64,000 nucleotides of DNA. Origin: Bacteriovoracia bacterium. GTDB lineage: Bacteria; Bdellovibrionota; Bacteriovoracia; Bacteriovoracales; Bacteriovoracaceae. The first letter of the stretch is position 1, and each line of letters starts with the position of its first letter. The notes under the pieces are model-generated. The model searched no databases. It worked only from the letters and a program-made list of their open reading frames with translations, and was not told the origin of the DNA. The stretch is taken from contig JAUIIL010000007.1 in assembly GCA_030431635.1 (NCBI GenBank), positions 124,001-188,000 on the forward strand. The letters run 5' to 3'. A program made the position numbers and the translations under genes. Of the stretch, positions 53,773 through 63,164 are shown piece by piece.

Positions 53773-56700
53773 ATGAGATTGCCTTATCTTCTTCTTTTCA
53801 CTCTCTTTCTGGGTTCTGCCCTGGGCGCTAAAAACAAGTGGCGTATCTGCTCTATGACGATGAACTCTAGTAACGAGCTAGAAGTCTTTAAGAAAAACCT
53901 ACCCAATAAAACTTTTGAATTCATTGAACTTACAGACTTTAATCCTAAACAAAATAAAGAAAAATCTGATGACTTTCAATCTGAAGCTTGGTTTGAAAAT
54001 GCTTGCCAAGATTCAAGTGTTCCTAGTTGTGACATGTTGATTATCTCCGGTCACTTTACTCCTTACGGGAGAATTTTTTATGGAGAAGACAAGCAGTTTG
54101 AACTCTCACTTGAAACGATGCTCAAGCACCGCTGCTCTCAAAGTTGTGAGAAGATTCTCTCTCGCCCCGCTGAAATCTTTCTCTTTGGTTGTAACACTCT
54201 TAATAACGAATGCAAGACCATGACCTATGAAGAAAAGCAGATGAAAATTGCTGAATTTGAAAATCAAGGACTTCCTCGTGAAGAGGCCACTCAGATTGTA
54301 GAAACTCTTTCGATGAGCTCTATGCAATCAGTAAAAACAGATATGAAAGGATCTTTTGAGGGAGTGAAGTCCATTCACGGCTTTGATGATATTGCTCCTT
54401 CTGGTTTTACGATTGAAAAGTCTCTTGATAAAGCAGTTAATCTCGTTATTAAAGAACATGGTGGTTATGATAAGTATTTGGAAAAAATTCTTCTTAAAAC
54501 TTCTATGGGAGATTCTGAGGCCAATTACTTTAATCCTATTTATGATAAATGCTTAAGACAAGAACTGGGCTCAGCTTATACCTTCACGAGTGGTTATGAT
54601 GGGGTTATTACAGAAGAAGATGAAATAAGAGTAAAAATTAAGGGCAATATCTGCCAGATCATTAATGAAAAATTCTCTCCCCTTCAAAGAGCTGACTTTA
54701 TCAGAGAGCTTAATGAAAAAGGAGAGCTCCTCTATTATATTAACTTTGTTTCTAAGATTTTTAAAAGTGACTTTCAAAATACAGAAGAAGGGGCGGAGTT
54801 AATAAGAGAGCTTAAAGCGCAAGAGAGTCTCAAATCTCAAGTTTTAAGTTTTATTAATATGATGAGTTTTGGAGTTGTTCTCGTTGATACACTGGATTTT
54901 GCTCAAGTGATGGGATGGATGAGCAGTGAAGAAGCGAATCAAAAAAGAAAAGATGCTCTCACTAACATCATGAACCTTAATAGAATCACCTCTGGTGATA
55001 TGGAGCTTGTCTGCTCTCTCGCTCGTTCTGGCAAATTAGGAAAAATTGAAGATATGAAATTTGCTCTTAATCAAGATCACCTCAGACACCTGGAGTATCC
55101 AGAAGGAATAGAGACATTTAAGTGTCTTAAGATTAAAGGAGAAGGGATCGCGCAAAAGCTGAATGAGAATATTAGAAAACGCACTGATTTTGATTATATT
55201 AAAGCAAGCTTTAATTATCTGGTCTCGCTGGATAATAGTGAGGGACAGTTTAAGGAGCTTATTAACCATCTTATCTCTTTAAACAAAAAGAAAATCACTG
55301 AATTCGCCCTCACGAAACTAGAGAATGCACCAGAGCATATTGTGAAAGAATCTGAGGAAATATTAATCAGTCTTATTAATCATAATAGATATCAAGAAAA
55401 GGTTTTGATGATTTTAAGTCGTATAGGTCTTCTAAAACAGGAAACAAAAGAAAAAATATTCTCTCATCTAGAGAAAATATTTCTTTTAGTTAAAAGAAAT
55501 GGTGACTCTAGAAATGAAGATAGAGAGCGCGATATTATGGATGTTTTATTAAATATGGACATTAATTTAAAAGGAACGAGTTTTTATGAGTCGATTAAGC
55601 ATAGATATAGAGAAATTGTTCTATTAACAAATGAGAAAAATTATCATTTGAGTAAACAAATGCTTCATTCCCTTGGGATAAAAATGGGGATTAGCTATGA
55701 TGAATTAAATACTTATTTCAATGTAAAAGAAAACTTTCACCTTTTTATCCCTCAATCATATAAAACAGGACTTGTAAAAACCTTTGAAAATAGGGCTTAT
55801 GAAATTTTCAAAGAACTTATAAAAAGGAAAGAACTTTCAAAAGAGGATGCAAGACAACTTCTAACAGCATTACCATATTACCGAGATGCTAAAGAAATAG
55901 ATCTGAAATATATATATGACTTAATTCTTTATATTAATGATAAAGATTTTAAAATAAGTCTAAGGAAAGAGTTTGAATATCTTTTTCAGAATCCTTTTGA
56001 GAACAATAAAACTAACAATGAGTTCTTTTCCGTTTTTTTTAAGCACCAATCAGAGGAAGAACAAAGTAGTTTTCTAGGAAATTTTCTTTATGATAGAGAA
56101 GATTTTTTTCCTTTAAATGATAATAATATAAAAGCATTGGGCGATAATCTTCTTTTAAAAAACTCACGAATTATGTTTTATTTATTCGATACGAATTCAA
56201 CGTTCAAAACAAGAAATAAGCAAAGATTGGCTGAATATATACTTTTTGAAAAAAAGTATGAGGATACTGAACAAAAAACAATAATGTTAAATGATATAAA
56301 GGCTTTGTTTGAATATTATCTTGAAATGGGAAATGATACAGGAGAATATTTGAAGAGAGTTTTAAAATCTGAATTTGTTCAAAAATCTAGAGATAGAGAA
56401 TATAAAATAAAAATCATTCTCAATTTAGCATTGGAAAAAAGAGATAAACTAAGTGATGAAGAAAAGCTGTTTCTTCTTAAAGAAGTTGAAACAGATGTTT
56501 TCCAAAGCGAAGTTGATATGTTTTATGAGTTTTTAGAATTAACAAGAACTCAAGACATAAAATACCAAAAAGAAGTTTTTTATATGATGTTAAATGAATT
56601 TAAAAATAAACTTGGATACAACAGACCATTTAATCATTTGAATAATTTTTTTCAAAAAAATGAAAATAAAGAAATCAAAGAATATATACTTGAAACAATT

Positions 56701-57060
56701 TTTTCTGACGAAATTCAATATAGAGATAATACTCAAAAAGCTCAAAGTATTTTGAGCTTTTTACCGTTGTTTTTTGATTTGGAGGAAAGTAAAAGAGAAC
56801 GACAAGTTAAGTTTATTGTTGAAAACCTTCCAACTTCAACTTTTAAAGAAAATAGAACTTATGTTCAATCACTCTTGAAAAAACTAATACTTACCTCTGA
56901 AAGCTGGAAGCAGTATGTTATAAATCTTTACCAAAAGATGGGGCATGATGACTTTTCATTATTTTTTAGTGAAGAGAATTTAGGACGTATTTGGCCAAAA
57001 GAAAAAAGATCAGACATAAAAAAAAGACATTCTTTAATTTATGAAATTGTTAAAAAATGA
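53773..57060 (+). CDS. Secreted protein with caspase-like (His/Cys) peptidase domain and long helical repeat region
   Basis: 1095 residues. The start at 53773 gives a signal peptide (MRLPYLLLFTLFLGSALGA); the frame to 53731 adds residues before it. Residues 20-230 have caspase-fold features: a strand then SGHF (DMLIISGHFT, His94) and a strand then Cys140 (EIFLFGCNTL), a spacing typical of the His/Cys dyad in CHAT and caspase-like peptidases; SIHGFDDIAPSG also fits. Residues 300-1095 are almost all helical, rich in Lys, Glu and Leu, like HEAT-type repeats. More AT-rich towards the 3' end. Function unknown; a periplasmic or exported protease is inferred. Confidence 0.7.
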   Translation: MRLPYLLLFTLFLGSALGAKNKWRICSMTMNSSNELEVFKKNLPNKTFEFIELTDFNPKQNKEKSDDFQSEAWFENACQDSSVPSCDMLIISGHFTPYGRIFYGEDKQFELSLETMLKHRCSQSCEKILSRPAEIFLFGCNTLNNECKTMTYEEKQMKIAEFENQGLPREEATQIVETLSMSSMQSVKTDMKGSFEGVKSIHGFDDIAPSGFTIEKSLDKAVNLVIKEHGGYDKYLEKILLKTSMGDSEANYFNPIYDKCLRQELGSAYTFTSGYDGVITEEDEIRVKIKGNICQIINEKFSPLQRADFIRELNEKGELLYYINFVSKIFKSDFQNTEEGAELIRELKAQESLKSQVLSFINMMSFGVVLVDTLDFAQVMGWMSSEEANQKRKDALTNIMNLNRITSGDMELVCSLARSGKLGKIEDMKFALNQDHLRHLEYPEGIETFKCLKIKGEGIAQKLNENIRKRTDFDYIKASFNYLVSLDNSEGQFKELINHLISLNKKKITEFALTKLENAPEHIVKESEEILISLINHNRYQEKVLMILSRIGLLKQETKEKIFSHLEKIFLLVKRNGDSRNEDRERDIMDVLLNMDINLKGTSFYESIKHRYREIVLLTNEKNYHLSKQMLHSLGIKMGISYDELNTYFNVKENFHLFIPQSYKTGLVKTFENRAYEIFKELIKRKELSKEDARQLLTALPYYRDAKEIDLKYIYDLILYINDKDFKISLRKEFEYLFQNPFENNKTNNEFFSVFFKHQSEEEQSSFLGNFLYDREDFFPLNDNNIKALGDNLLLKNSRIMFYLFDTNSTFKTRNKQRLAEYILFEKKYEDTEQKTIMLNDIKALFEYYLEMGNDTGEYLKRVLKSEFVQKSRDREYKIKIILNLALEKRDKLSDEEKLFLLKEVETDVFQSEVDMFYEFLELTRTQDIKYQKEVFYMMLNEFKNKLGYNRPFNHLNNFFQKNENKEIKEYILETIFSDEIQYRDNTQKAQSILSFLPLFFDLEESKRERQVKFIVENLPTSTFKENRTYVQSLLKKLILTSESWKQYVINLYQKMGHDDFSLFFSEENLGRIWPKEKRSDIKKRHSLIYEIVKK

Positions 57061-57073
57061 GAACTTTGGAATG

Positions 57074-58051
57074 CTAAACCAGGTTTTTAATATCTTTTTT
57101 AAGATCGAGTAGACTTAAAAAGGGAATCATCCCCATCATGTTAAATAAGTAAGAAAAAATGAAATAAATCGTAAAAACATCAGCCCCATTAGAGATGTTA
57201 AAGATTCCTAGAAGTTTAGCAAACGCTAAATGTCCAACACCAAGACCAGAGAAAGAAATAGGTAGAGTCATAAAGAAAATCCCAATAGGGATGACACATA
57301 ATACATCAACAAGTTTAGCGTTGAGATCTGGGTTAAGGGTATCAACAATAAGAAAAATAGAAATAACATTGAGTGACTGAATAAGGAAGCTGTACGTCGC
57401 TACTAGCAAGGGTTTTTTATGTGAAGCAAAGAACTCTTTATTGTATTGAGCAAAGTTAATAATTCTTTTTTTGAAAAAACTCTTTTGTTGAAGATTGTGA
57501 AAGTGCTGCATAAGAACAAGGAACTTAGGCATGATAAATGATTTAAAAAGAAAGAACACAACAATAGAGCCAATGAATAAATAAAAGAAAGGATTAACTC
57601 GACTGATCTCTTTAGGAACCTCCCCACTGAAAAACTCAGCAATAAGGACTAAAATAATAAGAGAAACAGTAGAGAAAAACTTTGAATACATAGAGGAATA
57701 AAAGCTATTATCTTTAACATTGTTTTCGTTAACCATCGTAAGTTGTTTTATACGATAAATTTCCCCTAAAATAGCAATGGGGACGACGCTACTAATAAAT
57801 AAAGAGGCCCAAGAAATTTTAAGAATTTTCCAGCTATAGCTTTTTTGGTTATTAAACTGCATTAAAATACTTGTTCTTAATGTGCTAATAAAAAGTTGAA
57901 GAAAAGTGAGAATTAAAAAAGTAAAAGTAAGTTTAAAATTTGTAATCCCAATAAGAACATTTTCATAATTGGTAGAACCAGAGGAAATGGTCCAATAAAT
58001 GAGAATTAAACTCACTAGAATCTTAAATATTGATTTTAGGTTAATACTCAT
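57074..58051 (-). CDS. Lysylphosphatidylglycerol synthase TM-domain (UPF0104) family membrane protein
   Basis: 325 residues with about seven to eight membrane helices. The family segment LPISFSGLGVGHLAFAKLLG near residue 265 (usual form PSPGGLG) and SWASLFISSVVPIAILGE near residue 85 are typical of UPF0104 proteins, relatives of AglD and of the MprF flippase part. Members act near lipid-linked or polyprenyl sugars. Here it could assist transfer or movement of a lipid-linked sugar. It converges with the caspase-like gene at 13 bases. Confidence 0.82.
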   Translation of the reverse strand: MSINLKSIFKILVSLILIYWTISSGSTNYENVLIGITNFKLTFTFLILTFLQLFISTLRTSILMQFNNQKSYSWKILKISWASLFISSVVPIAILGEIYRIKQLTMVNENNVKDNSFYSSMYSKFFSTVSLIILVLIAEFFSGEVPKEISRVNPFFYLFIGSIVVFFLFKSFIMPKFLVLMQHFHNLQQKSFFKKRIINFAQYNKEFFASHKKPLLVATYSFLIQSLNVISIFLIVDTLNPDLNAKLVDVLCVIPIGIFFMTLPISFSGLGVGHLAFAKLLGIFNISNGADVFTIYFIFSYLFNMMGMIPFLSLLDLKKDIKNLV

Positions 58052-58114
58052 TTTTCTCCGGAAAAATTAGGGGAATTAGTGAGATTATAGTTAAACTTTT
58101 CAATATGTGAACAC

Positions 58115-59206
58115 TCATTTTTTAATTGATAACTGGTTGATAATTTGAATCACTTCTTTGGCACGATCTGTTGTATCATGTCCATCTCTTAACAATCTCT
58201 CATATCCTTTTTGAGCAATAAGAGCTATTTCATCAGGATGAGATAAGTAATAATGAATTTTCTCGATGAGATCTTCAGGGTTTTGAAAGTAAACAGCTTC
58301 TTTGTCAGCTTCAAATAAGGAGCTTATCTCGTCACTATATTCACAAAGCATCATTGTTTTTGTGGCCGGAATTTCGAAACATCTACGCGTATAGCCATCA
58401 TTGTTAATTTTTGAAAAAAAAACAAGGGCCATTTTACTTTGATTAAGGAGTAAGTTGTATTTGTCTCCAAAAACTCCTTTTATCTCTTTTTTGTTAAGGA
58501 GCGAGCATAATTCATCATAGAGAGAGGAGTTTTCCCAGTTTTGTCCCCAGAGGCCAATGTTGGCCTTTGTTTTTTTCATAATATTAAGAAGAATTTTGTC
58601 TCGACCATCATTTTCAAAATGCCCTATAAAAACGACATCATATTTTTTTTCATTGCTCATTGGGAAATTTATTTTTTTATTATAACTTGAACGAAGAATT
58701 GAAGAGTTCTTATAACCTAATTGTTGATAATCTTTTATATTTTTAGCTCGATAAGAAAAAATCCAGTCTGCGTATTGAAGAGTTTTAAGATAGTGGCGAT
58801 AAATATATTTGGGCAGAGATATATTAAACGGATCGTCATTATTGTAAATAAGAATTTTGCAACCTAAATTCTTACATTCTTTAACACTTCCTTGCCATAT
58901 ATGGGTAGCACGGTAGAAGAAAATAATATCTGGTTTCTCTTGTTGAACTTTTTTTATTAATGCCTTATTTATTTTATAGATAGCAGGGCCAGTAATGAAT
59001 TTGTTTTGAAAACGATTCCAGATAGATAGAAAAAATGAGCCTTGAGAATCATAAATATTTGAGCAAGTCTTAAAACCGAGATACTTGGCCCAAGAAAAAG
59101 CTTCAACATGAGCTGATAGCTCGCTCAAAGCATCGTAAAGGTTCTGTTCGTATATAGGAGAGACCCAGCTACCCACTATGAGGATTTTCAAATTTTTATC
59201 GGACAA
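58115..59206 (-). CDS. Glycosyltransferase, CgeB-like
   Basis: 363 residues, TTG start after GAGG. KILIVGSWVSPIYEQNL at the N-terminus, ILIYNNDDPFNIS mid-way, YDVVFIGHFENDGRDKIL at the linker and VFFSKINNDGYTRRCFEIPA with MLCEYSDEI match CgeB-type family 1 enzymes with the conserved TxRxFEIPA box. Donor and acceptor unknown. Stands alone on the minus strand between the UPF0104 gene and a divergent glycosyltransferase. Confidence 0.83.
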   Translation of the reverse strand: MSDKNLKILIVGSWVSPIYEQNLYDALSELSAHVEAFSWAKYLGFKTCSNIYDSQGSFFLSIWNRFQNKFITGPAIYKINKALIKKVQQEKPDIIFFYRATHIWQGSVKECKNLGCKILIYNNDDPFNISLPKYIYRHYLKTLQYADWIFSYRAKNIKDYQQLGYKNSSILRSSYNKKINFPMSNEKKYDVVFIGHFENDGRDKILLNIMKKTKANIGLWGQNWENSSLYDELCSLLNKKEIKGVFGDKYNLLLNQSKMALVFFSKINNDGYTRRCFEIPATKTMMLCEYSDEISSLFEADKEAVYFQNPEDLIEKIHYYLSHPDEIALIAQKGYERLLRDGHDTTDRAKEVIQIINQLSIKK

Positions 59207-59279
59207 AGCGAATAAACCTCACTATTATATTAGTTGCAAGATTTGTGAATAGGTCAACGAATGAGATAAATTTTAATGG

Positions 59280-60344
59280 ATGAGTAATATAATGTCTAAT
59301 CCGTCACATCGTTATCTCTTTAATTTTTCCAGCTCGTGTTCTGGAGGTGGGCTAGTTATACTCAACTCTTATCTAGAAATGTTTGAGGAAAGAGGAGGGG
59401 CTTATTTTATAGTTAATAGCTCTCTTCAAAAAAAACTTCATAAGTCTTTTAAAAATAATAAGATTTTTTTTGTTGAGTTAAGTAAATTAAAGAGGCTTTT
59501 GAACGATGGTTATTATTTAGGCCAAATTGTTTCTCAGTTACCAGAGCTAGATCTTTATTTTTCTTTTGGAATCCCTATTTATAAAAAACTTGCGAAACAT
59601 AACTGGCTTCATATTAGTAACCTTATACCTGTAGAGTTTAGTTGGAAATACTTAGACTTCTTTTCAATGATAAAAATGTATTTATTAGGTAGAAGGCTAA
59701 AGTGTTGTACAAAAAACGTAGATATTCTCTCTGCTGATAGCGAAGATGGTGTCTCTAAATCATTAAATTTCCTTCAAGCCAACTTTAAGAAAACCAAAGT
59801 TTTAAAAAATGGAGTAAGTAAGGATTTTGTCGAATATAAGTCGAATCCTAAAAAGAACGTTGCTGTAACCGTTGGAACAAGAAAATATAAAGATTTAAAG
59901 AGGCTTTATGAATTGTATATAAGGCTTAAGAAAGAAGAATCTCTAGAAGAGTTGTGGATAATCGGAGGAGAGGAGCAAGTACCTGATGAGATAAGAAATG
60001 CAAGCGATGTGAAGATATTTGGAAATATTCAACATAAAGAAGTTATAAGATATTTATCTGAAGCAAAAATTTATTTGAGTTCAAGTTTAATCGAAAACTC
60101 AAGCATAGCTTCGCTAGAAGGACTTTATTTATGTTCCGCTAGTTATCTATCAAATATAGGATCTCACTTGGAGTTAATTCAAGATGCAAAAGTCTCTTAC
60201 AGGGAAATAGAATTTCAAGATTTAGGAAAATTCTATAAAGTAGAAGAACAGGTAAGCAAAGAATATATTAAAAGTATTAGTTGGGAAGAAGTGAACAAAG
60301 AGTTTTTTGATTATCTACAAAGTCATATCTCAGAGGGTGTATGA
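59280..60344 (+). CDS. Glycosyltransferase, GT4 family
   Basis: 354 residues. FNFSSSCSGGGLVILNSYLEMF is the glycine-rich N-terminal loop; AVTVGTRKYKDLKRLYELY, then VKIFGNIQHKEVIRYLSEAKIYLSSS-type donor-domain sequence and ENSSIASLEGLYLCSASYLS end the fold. ATG 59280 (no ribosome site) and ATG 59292 (GGATGAG seven bases before it) are both possible. It overlaps the next SDR gene as ATGA, so the pair forms one unit. Sugar specificity unknown. Confidence 0.8.
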   Translation: MSNIMSNPSHRYLFNFSSSCSGGGLVILNSYLEMFEERGGAYFIVNSSLQKKLHKSFKNNKIFFVELSKLKRLLNDGYYLGQIVSQLPELDLYFSFGIPIYKKLAKHNWLHISNLIPVEFSWKYLDFFSMIKMYLLGRRLKCCTKNVDILSADSEDGVSKSLNFLQANFKKTKVLKNGVSKDFVEYKSNPKKNVAVTVGTRKYKDLKRLYELYIRLKKEESLEELWIIGGEEQVPDEIRNASDVKIFGNIQHKEVIRYLSEAKIYLSSSLIENSSIASLEGLYLCSASYLSNIGSHLELIQDAKVSYREIEFQDLGKFYKVEEQVSKEYIKSISWEEVNKEFFDYLQSHISEGV

Positions 60345-61135
60345 GGGTTTTGTTATCTGGAGCTGAGGGAAATCTTGGTAGGCATATAATCAAGAATGCT
60401 GATTTTTCGGTAGAGAAAATAACAAGAAAATCCTGGAATGACCTTAGTTCTGAAGAGAGCGATTGCTTTATTCACGCAGCCTATGACTTAAAAAATAATT
60501 ATATCCAACACCCTTCAACTGTCCTTGACTCTAACGTCCAATCATTGGCCAAGGCTTTAGAGCTTTGCAAGAAATATTCAATTAAAAAATTCATTTTTAT
60601 TAGCTCTAGTGCTGTTTATGGAAACTCTCAAGAGTGCTTAGAAGAGGACCAACTCTGTCCTATCAGTTTTAATGGCTTCGTTAAGGCCTTAGGAGAGCAA
60701 CTTGTTAAAGATTTTTGCTCTCATAATAAAATAGATTTTCTTATTTTAAGAGTTTTTAATACTTTTGGAGGAGATGATCATTTTTCTGTTATCAGTAAAA
60801 TGGTAAAAGCAAAAGAAGAGAATGGAGAGTTTTTAGTTGTAAATAATGCTGAAGCTTTTAGGGACTTTGTTCATGTTGATGATATTGCAAAAATTGTCTG
60901 TCATTATGTGAAAAACGATTCGCGTTATCAAGTTCTTAATATTGGTACAGGACAAGCATTACAAATTAAAGAGGCTCTTCATCTTTTTGAACAGATTCAT
61001 GGAACTTTGAAAACAAGGTCTGTAGTAAATGAAAGGGAAGTAAAATATTCTCAAGCAAATATTTTAAAACTTAAAAGTGAAGTTCCATTCTCGTTCAATA
61101 CAATTGAAAATTATATTAAAAGTCTAAAGATTTAA
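60341..61135 (+). CDS. SDR-type sugar epimerase-like protein lacking the catalytic Tyr
   Basis: 264 residues, shorter than usual extended SDRs (310-340). LLSGAEGNLGRH binds the nucleotide, ISSSAVYGNS is intact, and RVFNTFGGDDHF, EAFRDFVHVDDIA and LNIGTG follow. At the YxxxK position the sequence is NGFVK (Asn111, Lys115), so the catalytic Tyr is absent. It may be a reductase or epimerase with altered chemistry, or a binding protein. Coupled to the glycosyltransferase upstream; the stop shares TTAA with the convergent priming transferase. Confidence 0.75.
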   Translation: MRVLLSGAEGNLGRHIIKNADFSVEKITRKSWNDLSSEESDCFIHAAYDLKNNYIQHPSTVLDSNVQSLAKALELCKKYSIKKFIFISSSAVYGNSQECLEEDQLCPISFNGFVKALGEQLVKDFCSHNKIDFLILRVFNTFGGDDHFSVISKMVKAKEENGEFLVVNNAEAFRDFVHVDDIAKIVCHYVKNDSRYQVLNIGTGQALQIKEALHLFEQIHGTLKTRSVVNEREVKYSQANILKLKSEVPFSFNTIENYIKSLKI

Positions 61136-61686
61136 TGAGAAATATCTGATCTTCTTATAACTTTAACAAAAGTAATGAAAAGAATCTTAAGATCAAAAAG
61201 AAAGCTTTTATTTAAAAGATAGTGTGTATCAAGTTTTACTTTTTGCATGAGAGAAATACCATCACGCCCATTGACTTGTGCCCAGCCAGTAAGACCAGGG
61301 GTTATAAGATGAAGATTATTTTCAGTTCTCATTTTAATGAGTTCATCTTCATTATATAGAGCGGGTCTTGGTCCAACAAAAGACATGTCTCCTATAAAAA
61401 TATTATAAAGCTGAGGTAACTCATCAAGACTTGTTTTTCTTAGAAGCTTACCAATGGCCGTGATATATTGATGAGGGTTTTTGAGAGGAAATTCTACTGG
61501 TGTATCAAGTCTCATTGTTCTAAATTTTACCATCTGAAATAATTGATTATTTCTCCCCACTCGGCTTGACCAGAACAATATTGGGCCAGGGTCAGAAATA
61601 TAAATAATAATGGCAACAATCAACGCAGGGATTGAAAAAAGGATGATTAGCAAAAAAGACAATAAAATATCAAATAATCTTTTCAT
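61132..61686 (-). CDS. Priming phosphoglycosyltransferase, PglC-type (bacterial sugar transferase)
   Basis: 184 residues, the size of the minimal monotopic core (PglC about 200; WbaP is far longer). One N-terminal re-entrant helix (residues 5-28), VKFRTM, the catalytic Asp-Glu in SLDELPQLYNI, SFVGPRPAL and ITPGLTGWAQVNGR are all present. It moves a phospho-sugar from a UDP-sugar to undecaprenyl phosphate, the first membrane step of glycan assembly. The sugar could be diNAcBac, QuiNAc, GalNAc or similar; not decidable here. Confidence 0.92.
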   Translation of the reverse strand: MKRLFDILLSFLLIILFSIPALIVAIIIYISDPGPILFWSSRVGRNNQLFQMVKFRTMRLDTPVEFPLKNPHQYITAIGKLLRKTSLDELPQLYNIFIGDMSFVGPRPALYNEDELIKMRTENNLHLITPGLTGWAQVNGRDGISLMQKVKLDTHYLLNKSFLFDLKILFITFVKVIRRSDISH

Positions 61687-61749
61687 TCAGATCAAAGCTT
61701 GGAATAAATCGTTTAAAAATGCTATATTTTTTTAAAAAAAGAGGTGAAA

Positions 61750-62613
61750 ATGAAAGGCATTATCCTTGCTGGTGGTAGTGGAACGAGATTATACCCTGCA
61801 ACAAAATCTGTTTCGAAGCAAATACTTCCCATTTATGATAAACCGATGATTTACTATCCTCTTTCCATGCTTATGTTAGCTGGAATCCAAGACATTCTTA
61901 TCATATCAACTCCTCGAGATCTTCCATGCTTTAAGCAGCTTTTTGAAGATGGACAGCAAATGGGTCTTAATATTAGCTATAAAGAACAGCCGAGCCCCGA
62001 TGGTCTTGCCCAGGCTTTTATTCTCGGTGAAGAATTCATTGGAAATGATAATTGCTGCCTCATTCTTGGTGATAATATTTTTTATGGCCACGGGATGAGT
62101 GAACTTTTTACTCGTGCTTCTCAAAGAAAAGAGGGGGCTACTGTTTTTGGTTATTGGGTAAAAGATCCCGAACGTTATGGAGTGGTTTCTTTTAATAAAG
62201 AGGGTGAAGCAACGAGTATTGAGGAAAAGCCCTCTGAGCCAAAGTCAAACTATGCTGTCACTGGGCTTTATTTTTATGATAATAAAGTTGTCTCTTATGC
62301 CAAAAATTTAAAACCTTCTAAAAGAGGGGAGCTTGAAATAACTGATCTGAATAAAATTTATCTTGAAGAAGGCAAACTCAATGTTGAATTAATGGGAAGA
62401 GGCTATGCGTGGCTTGATACAGGAACTCATCAAAGTATGCTAGAAGCTTCAAACTTTATTGAAACGATTGAAAACAGACAAGGCCTTAAGGTTTCCTGCC
62501 TGGAAGAAATTGCTTACAAAAAAGGTTTCATTAATAAAGAACAACTTCTTAAACTAGCAGAGCCCATGCTTAAGAATTCTTATGGTCAATATCTAAAGAA
62601 CCTAGTGAGGTAG
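61750..62613 (+). CDS. rmlA: Glucose-1-phosphate thymidylyltransferase
   Basis: 287 residues, ATG five bases after GAGGT; GTG 61744 overlaps that site. [17 protein letters not shown], the dTTP loop with [25 protein letters not shown] and [18 protein letters not shown] are classic RmlA. Makes dTDP-glucose. Followed by rmlC and rmlD; rmlB, the 4,6-dehydratase, is not between them and must be elsewhere. Confidence 0.96.
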   Translation: MKGIILAGGSGTRLYPATKSVSKQILPIYDKPMIYYPLSMLMLAGIQDILIISTPRDLPCFKQLFEDGQQMGLNISYKEQPSPDGLAQAFILGEEFIGNDNCCLILGDNIFYGHGMSELFTRASQRKEGATVFGYWVKDPERYGVVSFNKEGEATSIEEKPSEPKSNYAVTGLYFYDNKVVSYAKNLKPSKRGELEITDLNKIYLEEGKLNVELMGRGYAWLDTGTHQSMLEASNFIETIENRQGLKVSCLEEIAYKKGFINKEQLLKLAEPMLKNSYGQYLKNLVR

Positions 62614-62615
62614 TA

Positions 62616-63164
62616 ATGCCAATAAAACAAACTCCCATTGAAGGATTATTTATTTTTGAACCCAAAGTCTTTGAAGATGAGAGAGGTTATTTTTTTGAAA
62701 GTTTTAATGCCAAGGTTTTTGAAGAAGTTGGTGTAACAAGAGCTTTTGTTCAAGATAATCGTTCAAAATCCAAGTATGGTACCCTTAGGGGACTTCACTT
62801 TCAAAAGGGTGAGTTTGCTCAAGCAAAGTTAGTAAGTGTGTTAAAAGGTTCAGTTTTAGATGTTGCTGTGGATCTAAGACAAGATTCAAGTACATTTGGT
62901 GAGCATTTCTCAATAGAGCTAACAGCAGCAAATAAAAAGCAACTTTATGTTCCCAGAGGCTTTGCCCATGGTTTTGTAGTTCTTGAAGATGATACAGAAT
63001 TTTTTTACAAATGTGATAACTTCTACTCACCTCAAAATGAAGGGGGAATTATCTATAATGACCCACAAATTAATATAGATTGGAAAGTTGCTGATGAAGA
63101 CATTGTTCTTTCCAATAAAGATAAAATAAATCCCACACTAGCAGACTATGAAAAGCAATTTTAA
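62616..63164 (+). CDS. rmlC: dTDP-4-dehydrorhamnose 3,5-epimerase
   Basis: 182-residue cupin. IEGLFIFEPKVFEDERGYFFESF, FVQDNRSKSKYGTLRGLHFQ (catalytic His), VAVDLRQDSSTFG and PRGFAHGFVVLEDDTEFFYKC (Tyr/Asp active-site region) are diagnostic. Third enzyme of dTDP-L-rhamnose synthesis. Two bases after rmlA; its last 17 bases overlap rmlD in another frame. Confidence 0.96.
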   Translation: MPIKQTPIEGLFIFEPKVFEDERGYFFESFNAKVFEEVGVTRAFVQDNRSKSKYGTLRGLHFQKGEFAQAKLVSVLKGSVLDVAVDLRQDSSTFGEHFSIELTAANKKQLYVPRGFAHGFVVLEDDTEFFYKCDNFYSPQNEGGIIYNDPQINIDWKVADEDIVLSNKDKINPTLADYEKQF

